Both the position numbers and the translations under genes were made by a program. Shown piece by piece: positions 20,416 to 31,325 of a stretch of DNA of 64,000 bases. Source of the stretch: Exophiala sp. HKRS030 (taxonomy: Eukaryota > Ascomycota > Eurotiomycetes > Chaetothyriales > Herpotrichiellaceae); the NCBI GenBank assembly GCA_023897205.1, contig JAHWDD010000001.1:620001-684000 (forward strand). The letters are read 5' to 3'. A model generated the notes under the pieces. It saw nothing but the letters and a program-made list of their open reading frames with translations. It had not been told where the DNA came from and ran no database searches. Numbering within the stretch: the first letter of the stretch is position 1; each line of letters opens with the position of its first letter.

Positions 20416-21756
20416 TCAGCTTGACGATCCCCAATTCGGTAGTGGTTGTGTGGCTGGTTGCTTTTGAGCCTGAACCCGAACCTGATACGAAGAAAATCGA
20501 GCAACGAGCCAGGCCAAATCGTTCTCGTGTGGCTTCGGCCACTTGGAGTAATAATGCCATCTCTGGCTTTCCTTGTCCCATTTTCTGTTGGGCACAAACG
20601 CCTCGACGTTGTAATAGTTGTCCCGCATGTAGATGGGCTGGTACGACGGCGGACCGCTCCTTTCCAGATACTCATCCGTTCCCGTCTCGGCTTCGTCGTC
20701 CGTGAGATGGTACAGTCGCGGCTTTGGTGTGGTGGTCTTCTCGCCCTTCTTTCGCCACCTCGCGGACCGGACGATGGTGCGCGTGGTCACGTTGAGGTGG
20801 GTCTGTAGGATTCGTGCGTGCGCCAGCGGACTGTGGACGGCTCTGACCACGATATCGGCATTGCAGGAGAGGAGCTTGGTGTTCCACTCGGGATTCTTGC
20901 CTCGAGGGATGATGGGCAAAGGTTCTCTGTTTTCAAAGTTGCGCTGCCAGTGGGCGAGATCCAGGACGATGTTGAGGTTGTTCCAAGCCAAGAGACAACT
21001 CATGCACGTGCATATGATCTCCGGGTCGACCTGTTTGATGTGCTGGTACGGGTTTCGGTGGATCTTGATTCGGTCCTGCCACTGAGGGCTGAGGAGGACA
21101 GGGCGTGCCGTTGGGGGGACGTGTTCCAACAACACGGGCAAAGGAAAACACTGTCTCAGCACCCAGTAGCGTCGGGCCATGATGGGCTCGGCGATCGACC
21201 TCTCGTTTTCGAGGATGAAGTCGCGCATGAAACGGTTCAGTCGGGCCAGACCAAAAACGTCGCTCGGGCGGAGGAAACCCAAAATGAGCGACAGGATCTC
21301 CGGAGGGAAATCGAGAAAGGACTGGATGTGCGAGTGGACTTTGGTGCGCGATTGTTTCTTTTCTTGCTTCTTCTGCAAACGTGCCGTCTTCTTCGAGTTC
21401 AGGGTGAGGGCCTCCGTGGTGTCTATGAGCAGTTCCTCGTCGGCTGAGCCACCTTTCCTCCTGAGTATCGCCTTCTTCTCTCGTTTCGAGAGAGGAAAGT
21501 TTGACTTGGTGACCCCATCTTCCATATACGCTTGTTGTGATGATTCATACGAAGCTATCGACTCGTCATCTTCAGTTGGTCTTTCCCTCCGGTGCAAAAC
21601 TACATTCTTCAAACTAGATGTAGTGCTAAGAACCGGCGACGACGACGTTTGTTGATTAATTTCGTTCCGCTGTGGTCGTGTACCATCTTGACTGGGCGGT
21701 ACCGACCCTGCTTTCGACTCGTCCGAAGCCGAAATGACAGATTCGGAGTCGGCCAT
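20416..21756 (-). CDS. F-box domain protein
   Basis: Single exon, 446 residues. The N-terminal 145 residues are polar and low-complexity with a Lys-rich coiled stretch (about 120-140). The F-box lies at about 147-190: FLDFPPEILSLILGFLRPSD. The rest contains W- and C-bearing segments (IICTCMSCLLAWNNL, DLAHWQRNF) characteristic of a fungal F-box family rather than of WD40 or LRR substrate receptors. F-box proteins bind Skp1 in SCF ubiquitin ligases; the target is not visible. The gene converges on the GST-like gene 148 bp away. Confidence 0.82.
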   Translation of the reverse strand: MADSESVISASDESKAGSVPPSQDGTRPQRNEINQQTSSSPVLSTTSSLKNVVLHRRERPTEDDESIASYESSQQAYMEDGVTKSNFPLSKREKKAILRRKGGSADEELLIDTTEALTLNSKKTARLQKKQEKKQSRTKVHSHIQSFLDFPPEILSLILGFLRPSDVFGLARLNRFMRDFILENERSIAEPIMARRYWVLRQCFPLPVLLEHVPPTARPVLLSPQWQDRIKIHRNPYQHIKQVDPEIICTCMSCLLAWNNLNIVLDLAHWQRNFENREPLPIIPRGKNPEWNTKLLSCNADIVVRAVHSPLAHARILQTHLNVTTRTIVRSARWRKKGEKTTTPKPRLYHLTDDEAETGTDEYLERSGPPSYQPIYMRDNYYNVEAFVPNRKWDKESQRWHYYSKWPKPHENDLAWLVARFSSYQVRVQAQKQPATQPLPNWGSSS

Positions 21757-22113
21757 GGTCTATCATCGAGCAATCAGGATAATGAATTTAACTTCCATCA
21801 TTGTCGGTACCAAACAATAGGCAACCACAATGTATGGTTAGAAAGTTCCATGAGATGAAGTGACAAGGCATCATATCTTCGCTGACTAATACTATGACGT
21901 CCAGGCTGCCGACGAGGCTATGTCTACTCGCAGCAAACGAGGCTGGCACTTGTGGATAGAAAGACTATCCACATTCACATTGTCAATTTAAATACTAGAG
22001 TATTGATATTCTGTATGTCCAAAGTTTGTATTAGATAAACTGTGCAATTTGTGGCTATGAAACTCTCATCTCATCTCAATGCTGTCCGTCTGACGAGAAC
22101 CCAAGACACCTCT
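21757..22113. other. intergenic
   Basis: 357 bp between the start of the F-box gene and the end of the hydrolase gene. AT-rich from about 21960 to 22030. No gene seen. Confidence 0.5.
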
Positions 22114-23160
22114 TCAATCCTCGACCAACCACTTCTTCAAGAACTCGGTCTGGGTCCCTGCGTTTCGCTCGAAGTACGGGCCAGAGTAAGCTTCAAAATG
22201 TCCACACGGCAAGAGCTGCAGTTGTTTGGGTTCTCTGGCGCGAGCGAATGCGCCCAACGCCAAATCAGCCGGGGTAAGGACATCACCACGTGCGATAGTC
22301 ATGAGTAGGGGCGTCGGTGAGATCTTGTCGATAAGTTGCTGTGGTTCATAGGCCCTAAAGAGCTCAACACTGCATAGCCCGTCAGTACTATCGTGCGTAA
22401 ATGGTTGCAGAAAAGAGGTACCTACGTCTTCATGGTCACAGTATTTTTCCAGTTGCACTTCTTCTCCCAGGCAGAGAAGAATTCGTAGCTGTCAGGTGTA
22501 GGCAGGGCAGATGGCTTGAGTGGGTCAGCATCAACCACAGGCACCATTATCGGTTCTTTGCCTTCTGCTCTCGCTTGTCGATCTGGATTTTCACGGTCGG
22601 TCAGTTTCCGTGAGGATGGAGGAGCAGATGGATGGTCCAGGGTATATTAGCTCACCTGCTGCAAAGGCCGCATTGAATCCGACCTCAAAGTCCCCTCGCA
22701 CGAGGCGTTTAAAGTTATCCCAACCACTCACGCAGGGCGCCTGACTGAGGACGGCCTTCACCCTTCGATCCGCGGCGCCGACATAAAGAACGTGGCCACC
22801 ACTGTAAGACGATCCCCAGATGCCAATCTTGTCCGCATTGACCTCGGGCCTCGAGGCTGCGTACGTGATAGCATCCGACATGTCGCTGCATTGGGTCATG
22901 GGGACGATCTCGCTCCGTGGTTCACCCTCGGCGGCATCGCTGTCACCAAATCCACGGTTATCATAAACCAGGCAATGGATCGGAAGTTTTGAGATGAAAT
23001 GTTCAGCGAAGGTGTTGAGGTCCATCTCCTTCAGGGCTGAGAAGCCATGGGACATGACCAGACATGGAGATTTGGGCGAAGTCGCGAGCTCACTGCTGTA
23101 GAACCATCCTCTCAAGGTGACCCTATCCGAGGTCTTGAATTCGATGTCTTCTCTTCCCAT
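22114..23160 (-). CDS. alpha/beta hydrolase, polyketide transferase/peptidase S15-like
   Basis: Three exons (23160-22656, 22582-22426, 22369-22114) give 305 residues. CLVMSHGFSALKEMDL contains the oxyanion HG, LVYDNRGFGDSD is the strand-5 motif and GIWGSSYSGGHVLYVGA holds the nucleophile elbow GxSxxG; the late catalytic Asp and His are likely in IARGDVLTP and LPCGHFEAY. The arrangement matches the fungal family that includes polyketide transferases and so-called thiohydrolases of secondary-metabolite clusters, as well as X-Pro dipeptidyl-peptidase-like enzymes. No synthase is in the window, so it is a stand-alone esterase/acyltransferase as far as can be seen. A TATATAG-like element lies about 40 bp upstream of the start. 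Confidence 0.85.
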
Positions 23161-25491
23161 TATCTCGGTCGTGTGATTTGAGTGTAGGTTATGAATATAT
23201 ATAGATATGTACAGAGTAATCTGTTTGAACTTGATGTTGTGTGAGAGGTAGAAAGGGGGAAAATGGCAATGTCACACACAAGAAAAAGAAGACTGCACGG
23301 GCAAGATAGATGTAAAGGACAAGAACTCAAAAAATGCGGATCTAACTGGTGTCAGTGGTCTGAGTAGTTTGAAGAACGACAGCTGGACGGATCCCATGGC
23401 TGCGAACAAGACGGGAGGGTCTAGCAGGCATTTTATGGATAATTGAGTCGAGCAGCTCTGGCCATGGTGGTGAGGAGTTGTCGAGCTGTTCGACTCGCTT
23501 ACAGGGAAGCAGGTGGTCTTAGTGGTAAGTTGTAAGTGGTAAGGGTAATGAAAACTATGGATCGAGGGATGACGAAGGGACGAGGAGCTCCGGAGTAAGA
23601 GAGATAGATCGCTTCACAATGGCTTATTACGGACTACACTAACTACTACCTACCTAGTAAGTAGGGTACTCCGTACTCCGTATACAATGAGGTATTACAA
23701 CCCGAAACCCCGCAGTGCGGGAGCGCTTCAGGCTTCAGGCTTCAGGCTTGAGGCTCGAGGCTTGGGGCGTCAGTACCCTCAAGAGCTTCACCACCATTGC
23801 CCTCCGAGCATCGATCCATATCCTCACTACTCCTCGCAATTCTCAATCATTGGGATCTAAGAGTAAAGAACAGACCTAATAAGTGAACACAAAACTACGG
23901 GCCTGATGATAAGTAACATGAATGATATCTGTATCCAGCTTTGGCCTTGCAAGAAATAGTTTAGTAGCTACTGCGTCTTGGTGCTCACAAGCGGAACCGC
24001 GCGAAGGTGTCTTTCAGGGTAGGTAAAATATTGATAATGTTTGATACTAGCTACTGTACGAAGTAATGCAGACTACGAGTACTCCATGCTCAATAGGTGA
24101 CTATCGGATTAAGGCTAGGTACCTGGGTAGGTATTTTGTTAGTTCTTCAGCATTCGTACATACACTACAGTCATGGCCCCCAATACCACCTGTACTTCCC
24201 TAGGTCTAGGTAGGCACCTAGGTACCGGGGTACTGTAAAGACTAGGTACAGTGGTGTAAACCCGAGAAGCGATCATGGCGAGGGGCTGCAATATCCGCCT
24301 AGGTAAATGGGTCTTTACCTATACCAGTAGGTGGTCCCCCTTTAAATGCCGAGCAACTATGCACTTGCTTATCGATAGTCCACCAACGACGCTCCTTTCG
24401 TCAAGATCGGTACCGCTCTCTCTCTCATTCTCACACGGAACCATCTTATTTAGATTGTGTAATTGGACGTCGACTGACGCGAGCGGTGGCTTTTTTCTTA
24501 CCAGCATCCTTCAGACCATACAATGCGGACGTACGAACCATGGAATCAACGGGGCAGACTTGCATAGCACCACTGCACCGGTACCGCTCAACCCTTGGAA
24601 AGGGGAAACAACAACCTTCTAAAGATGCCCACGTTCAAATTTAAAGATTTGAACCTCGGTGGGTGACAAGACATGATTCGATTCGAGAAGACCCCTACTG
24701 GTAGTTAGCTAATCCACCCAAAAACTGCCTGGTGGACTTTTAGCAGCCTAACCCAGGCTCATCATGCCCACATACCAGTTGTTTACAGTGGGTTGCGCTG
24801 CGCTGTAAGCTGCTGCCATCGAACAAAGGACAAACTCAGCAATGTGCCTGAAATTTGGTAAAAGGAATCAATGACATTCTTTTTGTCTGCAAATCTAGTT
24901 GACCCTTTTGGTTGCTGTTACTGGCAGTCGACCACATACTGCTCCAACCAAAATCAAAGCGGAAAGATTCATCAATCACCCTGGAATCATCCCAGCCCGC
25001 CATTGCCTTTGTCCCAACAGCTTTCAAACCCCCCGAGGTCCTGCCTCATCTTCCCATGATGTCCTGTGATTCCTCCTCTTTCTAGGGGAAAGATGAGCGT
25101 TGCTCCTTCAAGGAAGCCTGCTGCTCCTCTCAAGTACCCTCCCATCCATATCCATCCACCTGCCCGACGTTGGCAACGACGAATTCCTGACAACCAACCT
25201 CCTCTTTCGCTGCAAGCTTTCTTCAGTCTTGTCCTCGCTATCCTACACCCCCTTCCCGGTTCTGCACCTTCCCGATCTTGGCAATGACACCGTCCTCATG
25301 GAACTCCTCCTGCCTGCAGAAGGAGTCCGTCGTCTCCAACCTGCCCCCATCGAGAGTCCCTGCATCGACCTGCCCGTGCCTGAGGTGGGACTGACTATTA
25401 CCTGGTGAGCATTCTTTTAGCTCAACTCAGGTGGTCCTCCATAAACCCGGTTGATCCTCGTTTCTCACGAGGAGTGGACTCATATTGTCCA
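23161..25491. other. 2.3 kb intergenic region
   Basis: No gene I can support. It holds two overlapping copies of TACTCCGTA (23667-23682), a six-unit tandem heptamer (23725-23766), and CCTAGGTA-type motifs near 24190-24235. An open frame at about 25100-25408 lacks an ATG and repeats a short pattern (HLPDVGND / HLPDLGND); it could be a terminal exon of an unseen gene, but evidence is weak. Confidence 0.5.
23725..23766. repeat. tandem heptamer repeat
   Basis: Six adjacent 7-bp units: GCTTCAG three times, then GCTTGAG, GCTCGAG and GCTTGGG. Intergenic, upstream of the alpha/beta hydrolase. Confidence 0.9.
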
Positions 25492-26286
25492 TTAGTCGAG
25501 GTCCATTGGATCGCCATAGTCAAAGTCCTCTGCGCCCACGGAGTGCGTTGGAAGCAACTCCAATGGGTCATCGATATCCATAGGCGTTGCCCATCCCCGA
25601 CAATAGGCACACCTCTCATCCTCAGGCACGGCCTCCGGTTCTGGGTACCGGAGTGGTGGCCATTGAAACGGCCGACCTTCCTTGATCGCCTCTTGGCGTC
25701 TCAAGTGGTCTGTTGCGCCCCAGGACGTCGTCCTTGAGGTTGGTCGAAAGCAGGGACAAGCCCAGACGGAGTCCCCACCCTGAAGCCCTGTAGAGTAGTA
25801 TATCTCCGGGCGCCCAAATGGGCAAGGGCTGGTTGGTGGCGAGACAGCTGCTGCTGCCTCCTTTCCTGGTTCAATTCTGTGAACCCGCTCTTTCTGTGCA
25901 CACACGACCGCTTGGAATGCCTCGAGGCAACGCTCCAAGTCCAGGCGTGGGGATTGTCTGGTTGTCTTTTTGAAGGCCGGGATCTGCAAATGCGTCAACC
26001 ACGATGTTCCGCTGAAATGAAGGAAGACACAAGGACAAGTGTCCATGGTGTTTCATCAATCATTTTGACAGAGGCGAGGGTCGGGATTTGAACTTACTGG
26101 GGAGTTGGAGAGGGGGACGCGGTGGAATGATGACTTGGCGGCGGCAGCCACCTTCTTCATAATCTTGCCATCCCATTTTGGTGATGGCGGAGCACGAAAT
26201 GGCTTTGAAATGCCATGGCTGATTCGGCTCGTGAAGGTCGCGCCCTTGGTCTGGGCCGAAATGCGGAAAACCTGGCTGGTCTTCAT
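25492..26286 (-). CDS. unrecognised small basic-to-acidic protein
   Basis: Two exons (26286-26098 and 25983-25492; intron 26097-25984, GTAAGT..GCAG) give 226 residues. I do not recognise it. The N-terminal third is basic and Ser/Thr-rich (starts MKTSQVFRISAQTKG) and could be a mitochondrial or nuclear targeting segment. The middle has four cysteines in CAQ, CPF and CPCF contexts, and ERCAYCRGWATPMDID near the C-terminus has a CxxC pair. The end is Asp-rich (DFDYGDPMDLD). Two 3' splice sites are possible; the chosen one (after TTTGCAG) keeps the longest sensible frame, while the upstream one gives a shorter product ending after about 46 residues. Probably lineage-specific. Confidence 0.5.
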
Positions 26287-27779
26287 TTTGGAGGTAAGTT
26301 TGTTATCGGAGGGAAAGGGAAGATCGAAGAGCAGAGGAAATAGAGGAAAGAAACGCTTTGGGCAAGTTGACGAGATGTTTGTAGCAAGCGAAGCGTGTCT
26401 TTCGAACGTGGAAATGGAAAAGAGGAAGTGGAAGTGGAAGAGAAGTTGAGAAGGACGTGGCAGAAGCCTGGTGCAGTCGACGCAGTGAATTGAAGAGTGC
26501 AGGCATTGTTGTTGATACTGCAGAGATTTCACAGACTCCGTACTTTCATTCACTGTGTCGCCCTCGATCACTGCCTCTCAGAGTGATCCTTTCAGAGGGG
26601 TGACGTGTGAAAAGATCAATATCCACATCAAAGACAATGCTCTTCAATAAACGCTGATGAAAGTTGTGTCCTTTGATCGAAGTGAGCTCAGGCAGTGCCT
26701 CAGTGACAACGATCGAAGCCTGAACTCCCTCGATCCCATCAGGCCACGGGTGCGGTGAATTATCCAGACGGTATCAAGGATGAGAGCCTCAGAGAGCGTC
26801 ATCTTTTGACCGTTCAATATCGAAAGTGCTCCCGTTCAACAGCAACAATCCCGAACGCGTCAATAGGCCCGTGAGTTGCTGCACCACCAGCATCTTTATC
26901 GACCGCTGGCTTTTCCTTCAAACGCGCCTTCAGAGTCTGCGCTCCAGGGGCTTCTTGTTTGTGGTCTTGCTGTAAAAACTGATGGCGCGTCGTTAGGTTC
27001 TTGTTCTTCTTGACCATGGGGCTCATCTTGTCATCTGCCGTAGCTCACAGATGCTTGGTTCGAAGTTCTGCGCCCCAGCCAGTGAAGGAGACGCGACGCT
27101 CTCTGCTCAAGATCAGGTCGCCGATAGCTTTGACAGATAGCAAGTGCATGTCGAGTCCAAACGGTCCGAGTTTTCAACTTACACCGGCGACGAGATTCGT
27201 TTTGACTGGAAAACAATACCGCTTCCCAGGTAAGACAAAAAACCCCCAAGAGTCTTCTCCCATTCTTTGTATTGCTCCAAGTCCATGGTCAAGATAACTC
27301 CTACGGCACGGCCTGGCCTTTGGGCGGGCATTTACCAGCCATGATGCGACCGAAGCGACCCCTACCTGCTGGGTTTGCTACTCCCAAAGGAATATCGTTC
27401 AGATTGAGTCATGGTGACTCACGCGCGCCGAGAGAAATATTCGTCCACAGCGCCATACTCCCAACCTTACACTGGAATCCTCGAAATTCACCAACCTCAG
27501 AGAAGGGGAATCCATCGCCGTCGACTGCCGGAAAGAGAAGATCTGAGAATGATGAGTTCCGAGATAAAGACAATCGAGTTCCGAATTTCTCCAGCGGAGA
27601 AGGGCGCTCGCTCATAAACTGCCACAGAATGAATGCCAGCTCCGAGGCCAAACTCCACTCATGGAATGACCAAATATTCACATATATATATAAATATGGC
27701 GAATTGCGGTATCGGTTGGCAATTTTCGTGTGCGACTGATAGATATCATTGACCTGCAAATCTCAACAGCAGATTCGCA
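26287..27779. other. 1.5 kb intergenic region
   Basis: No supported gene. A minus-strand frame at 26814-27026 (70 codons, Lys-rich, no domain) might be the last exon of an intron-rich gene reaching to about 27300, but splice sites could not be joined convincingly. Confidence 0.45.
27683..27696 (+). promoter_or_regulatory. TATA-like element before amine oxidase gene
   Basis: TATATATATAAATA lies about 85 bp upstream of the ATG at 27780, a typical distance for a fungal TATA box with a short leader. Confidence 0.4.
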
Positions 27780-29262
27780 ATGTACGACGCCATCGTGGTG
27801 GGGGCAGGTCTTGCTGGCCTACAAGCCGCACTGACGCTGCAGCGTGAGGGACTCAAGTACCTTGTCCTCGAGGCACGTGACAGGGTCGGTGGCAAGACGT
27901 TGACGCTCAAGGACAGCAATGGTAAGATCAAGTCCGATCTAGGGGCCGCCTGGATCAATGATACAAATCAAAGTCGAATGTGGGAGCTGGCACAGGAGCT
28001 CGGGTTGCACACGTATACTCAAAACACCACGGGAAACGTTGTGGTGCAGGACTTGGACGGGACCCTGGTCGAATTTCCATACGGTGAAGTGCCTCAGGTA
28101 AGTTGTCAATGAGTCCTAGTGTGAGAGACTGTCTCAGGGTCTGACCAAGATTCAATAGTATCCATCCAAACAAGACACGGAATCATGCATTGCTATCCGA
28201 GACCTGGTCGAGAAACTCTCCACCAGCACATCGCCGTCAATCTTCACAGCAGGGCCGCAGCGCAAACATCTCGACTCGATCTCATTCGAGACATACCTAC
28301 GCGAGTCAAAGGTGACCGACAAAGCTTTTGCCACCGCCCAGGTCTGGACGCATGCCATGCTCGGAGTCGATCCTTCAGACGTGTCGGCGTTGTGTTTCAT
28401 CGAATACTGTGCAGCCGGCGGAGGGCTCATGACCATGCGATCCGACTGCAAGGATGGTGGTCAGTACTTGCGAATTCGGGAAGGGACGCAGGCCTTTTGC
28501 AACGGCATGGCATCGAAGCTGAAGCCCGGTTCACTGAAATTGAACAGCCCGGTCGTCGGCATCGAACAGAAATCAAATGGCGTGGTCTCCGTGTCGGCGA
28601 AAGCGCCACAAGCTCAAACTTATCAAGCCCGCAAAGTGATCGTCTCCGTCCCGACACCTGTTTACAAGACGATAAAGTTCTCCCCGCCGCTTCCCACGGC
28701 CAAAACCGCCGTGCTCAACCAGACGCGGTACGGCTTCTACACGAAATACATCATCAGCTTCTCGAAGCCGTTCTGGGCGGAGAGAGGCCTCTGTGGCCTG
28801 GCACAATCGTTCACGGGCCCGGTCTCGGTTTTCCGAGACACCAGCATCGGTGACGACAGTCATTGCCTGACGTGTTTCATCGGCGGGAAGTTTGGGCGGA
28901 GGTGGGCCGCGCTAGACGAAGCGACCAAGAAGTCGACGGTGTTGCGACAGATCAGCCAGATGCTCGCGGGCGGAGAAGACGTGACTCCATACTTCAAGGA
29001 AGTGTACGAGTCGCCCTGGATGGGCGAAGAGTATGCCGGTTGGGGCTGCCCCTGTCCGTCAATGCCGCCTGGAGTACTGGGTGACGGCTGGGAGGCCCTC
29101 TGTGCGCCAGCCGGCAATCTTCATTTCGTCGGCACAGAGTTCAGTACCTACTGGCGAGGGTACATGGAAGGGGCGGTCCGGAGTGGTGAGAATGGCGCTT
29201 TGGAGATCATCAAGGGGCTCAAGGACGATGGCAAGGAGAGTGGTCTGCGTGCAAAGTTATAG
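27780..29262 (+). CDS. flavin-containing amine oxidase
   Basis: Two exons (27780-28097 and 28159-29262; 61-nt intron) give 473 residues. The N-terminus YDAIVVGAGLAGLQAAL with LEARDRVGGKT is the FAD Rossmann motif of the monoamine oxidase family. The C-terminal part shows EEYAGWGCPCPSMPPG, where a cysteine occupies the region of the covalent-FAD cysteine of animal MAO, and FVGTEFSTYWRGYMEGAVRS, the conserved FAD-binding C-terminal motif. It likely oxidises a primary or secondary amine to an imine with release of H2O2. There is no obvious C-terminal SKL peroxisome signal (it ends RAKL, a weak PTS1-like tripeptide AKL), so a peroxisomal location is possible. Confidence 0.9.
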
Positions 29263-30107
29263 ACGATAACGATCTGATCTGATTGCTTTCTTGTTACGAT
29301 TGCCAAAAAAAATCTTCTAGAAAGTAGACACAAACAAGCACTCGTTTTTCTTTTCTTTCTTTTCTTAGGTCAACCTAGTCCCTCGCCCGCGTTACCCCGG
29401 CCAGCGTTGTAGAACAATCAGCGTCATACAGAAAGGCATTGTCAATTTACCTTGACGACATAGGTTGAGATCCCAAATCTTGGTAATGATTCGGAGCCAT
29501 CAATATCTTCTTATAGCCATGGCCAAAAGTGAAGCGCGATGTGTACAACGTTAAGTTCATTCTGGGATCGTCAATGATACTATCTGATTGCCAAGTTCGA
29601 AGCAGGTCACGCGATAAGATAAGATTTGATGCGATATCGGCTGCAGGAATCACTTGACAACGCTTCTCACATGAGACAGACAACCTTCACCCCCGAGCCC
29701 TCGCTGCCTGCGGATTGAAACCTATCTGTGCCGTTGCTCACCGTGAGACTTGTAGCACCTTGATGAGCACAGGATTCAAGACAGACCGCGTTTTGTTGGC
29801 CAACACATCCGGCCGATTGTTTCCTATCAAACCGACAAGTCCTCGGTCGAATCACAAACCCTACCACCAGATCTCTTTGGCCACAGAACGACCCGGGGAA
29901 AACACTGGCAGCAGACCTAAAGATAGCCATTGCCCATTTTTGCGAACGCAACGTACTACCACGACGATTTTGAAGTGCAAACACAGCACAGAGAAGGCAT
30001 ACGTTCGACTTGGATTGTAAAGAGCTTGGATTTCTAACACCACCTCATACTTTCCTCCAATCCACAAGGATCAACGGATATCCAAGTCTTCAGTGACCCT
30101 ACTCAAG
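29263..30107. other. intergenic
   Basis: 845 bp. A GATA-rich stretch (GATAAGATAAG at about 29613-29623) lies 480 bp upstream of the CREG-like gene and could be a site for GATA factors such as AreA. Otherwise nothing recognised. Confidence 0.5.
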
Positions 30108-30896
30108 ATGCACGTCCCCAGAGCAATCGTCTCGATGGTACTACTGCTCACTTCTCATGCCGGTTGTGCTCCAGTTGAAACACCGGAGCAACTTCAGCTG
30201 CCTCGGCTAGAAATCCAGTCCGAGATCAACAACCCGAGTGACGTTGACAGTTTTAATCCCGCCTTCGTTGACGAAGATGAAAGTTCTTTACGGATTCCCT
30301 CCCGTTATGAATCCACCGTCCTCGGTCGACGCCTTCTCGGCCTTTCGAAAACGGGAGTTCTAACAACCGTCTTCCCAGAGAACACAACATCGTCTCGCGT
30401 GCCTGCGGATGTCGCCAACACCCCGATTGGGCTGCCGGATTATATTGCCTCATGTGAAGAGCCGAGCGGCAATCCAACTTTACTAGCGCTCACTGTGTCA
30501 ACGTCAACGAAGAATGCCGTGGCAGGGTCGAATGTGTCGCTCTCTCTGTCGTGGTGGGACGAGTACGTGCACCTAACACACAGGCAACCCTGGTCGGCTG
30601 CAAATCTGCCTCGACTAAGTATGATAGGATATCTTGAGGAGATGACTGCAGAAGAAGTTGAGAGCCACAATATTCCAAGCTGCTTTACAAGGGTACACGG
30701 TGACAGTGTGATGTGGCTGCCAGGCAAGAAATGGGCGGCACATAAAGGCCTTTGGATGAGGATGGTGGTAATGGAGGTTTATTGGATCGGTGGGTTTGGC
30801 GACAGAAATTATATAGGTTGGTTTGACAGGGACGAATGGAAAGGCGTTGAAGAGAAAGAGTGGGCGAGCGTGCGATTGCCAGGAGAGAAAGCGTAG
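30108..30896 (+). CDS. secreted CREG-like protein (PNPOx-like fold)
   Basis: Single exon, 262 residues from ATG 30108; an upstream GTG in frame is not a credible start. A signal peptide is evident (MHVPRAIVSMVLLLTSHAGC, cleavage near residue 20). The domain from about residue 70 contains ESTVLGRRLL, STSTKNAVAGSNVSLSLSWW and the C-terminal GGFGDRNYIGWF, the pattern of the CREG family, which has a split-barrel flavin-binding-like fold but usually binds no flavin. NVS and NTT sequons suggest N-glycosylation. The likely location is secreted or vacuolar/endolysosomal. Function in fungi is unknown. Confidence 0.85.
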   Translation: MHVPRAIVSMVLLLTSHAGCAPVETPEQLQLPRLEIQSEINNPSDVDSFNPAFVDEDESSLRIPSRYESTVLGRRLLGLSKTGVLTTVFPENTTSSRVPADVANTPIGLPDYIASCEEPSGNPTLLALTVSTSTKNAVAGSNVSLSLSWWDEYVHLTHRQPWSAANLPRLSMIGYLEEMTAEEVESHNIPSCFTRVHGDSVMWLPGKKWAAHKGLWMRMVVMEVYWIGGFGDRNYIGWFDRDEWKGVEEKEWASVRLPGEKA

Positions 30897-31325
30897 AGAA
30901 AGACCTTTGATGTCGAGATTCTCGAAAGCCTTCACTCATAGCTCTAGTATGCTCCATAGGTGTTGGTCAATACTTCTTCCGGAACGCCGCTTGCATTGTC
31001 CGCAGCTGCTTCAGATGGCGAACCTGGAGTATGGCTGAGGTTCTACACATGCAAACGAACTTGGAGCCGATGATGTATGATGTACTAGCCGGCACAGTCG
31101 TATGTAGTGGTCAGAATGGCATTCAATTACAATATTGTGTGAAGCAGAGGGCGCCTCTCGGGTTGTACCGTAGAATCGAAGTGCTCTTGGTATTTGCGAG
31201 GCCTGGGGGGACGCAGTCGTTCTCGAAGATGCCGATTAGGAGGCGACTGGGCTTCTCGGAATGAGAAGTACTGACCTAGTCGATAACGAGTAGCTTGACA
31301 ATGGTCTCCATCTGCAGAGATCACC
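30897..31325. other. convergent 3' region
   Basis: 429 bp between the ends of the CREG-like gene and IPI1. No gene seen. Confidence 0.5.

Noticed and set aside
24275..24622. 115-codon plus-strand ORF after a repeat-rich segment
   Set aside because: No domain, poor codon pattern and an overlapping opposite frame.
25100..25408. 102-codon plus-strand open frame as a gene
   Set aside because: No ATG in frame at the start and no clear upstream exon. It is kept only as a note in the gap entry.
26080..26100. tRNA T-arm-like sequence (GTTCAAATCCC) on the minus strand
   Set aside because: It lies in an intron donor region. No acceptor or anticodon stem pairs with it.
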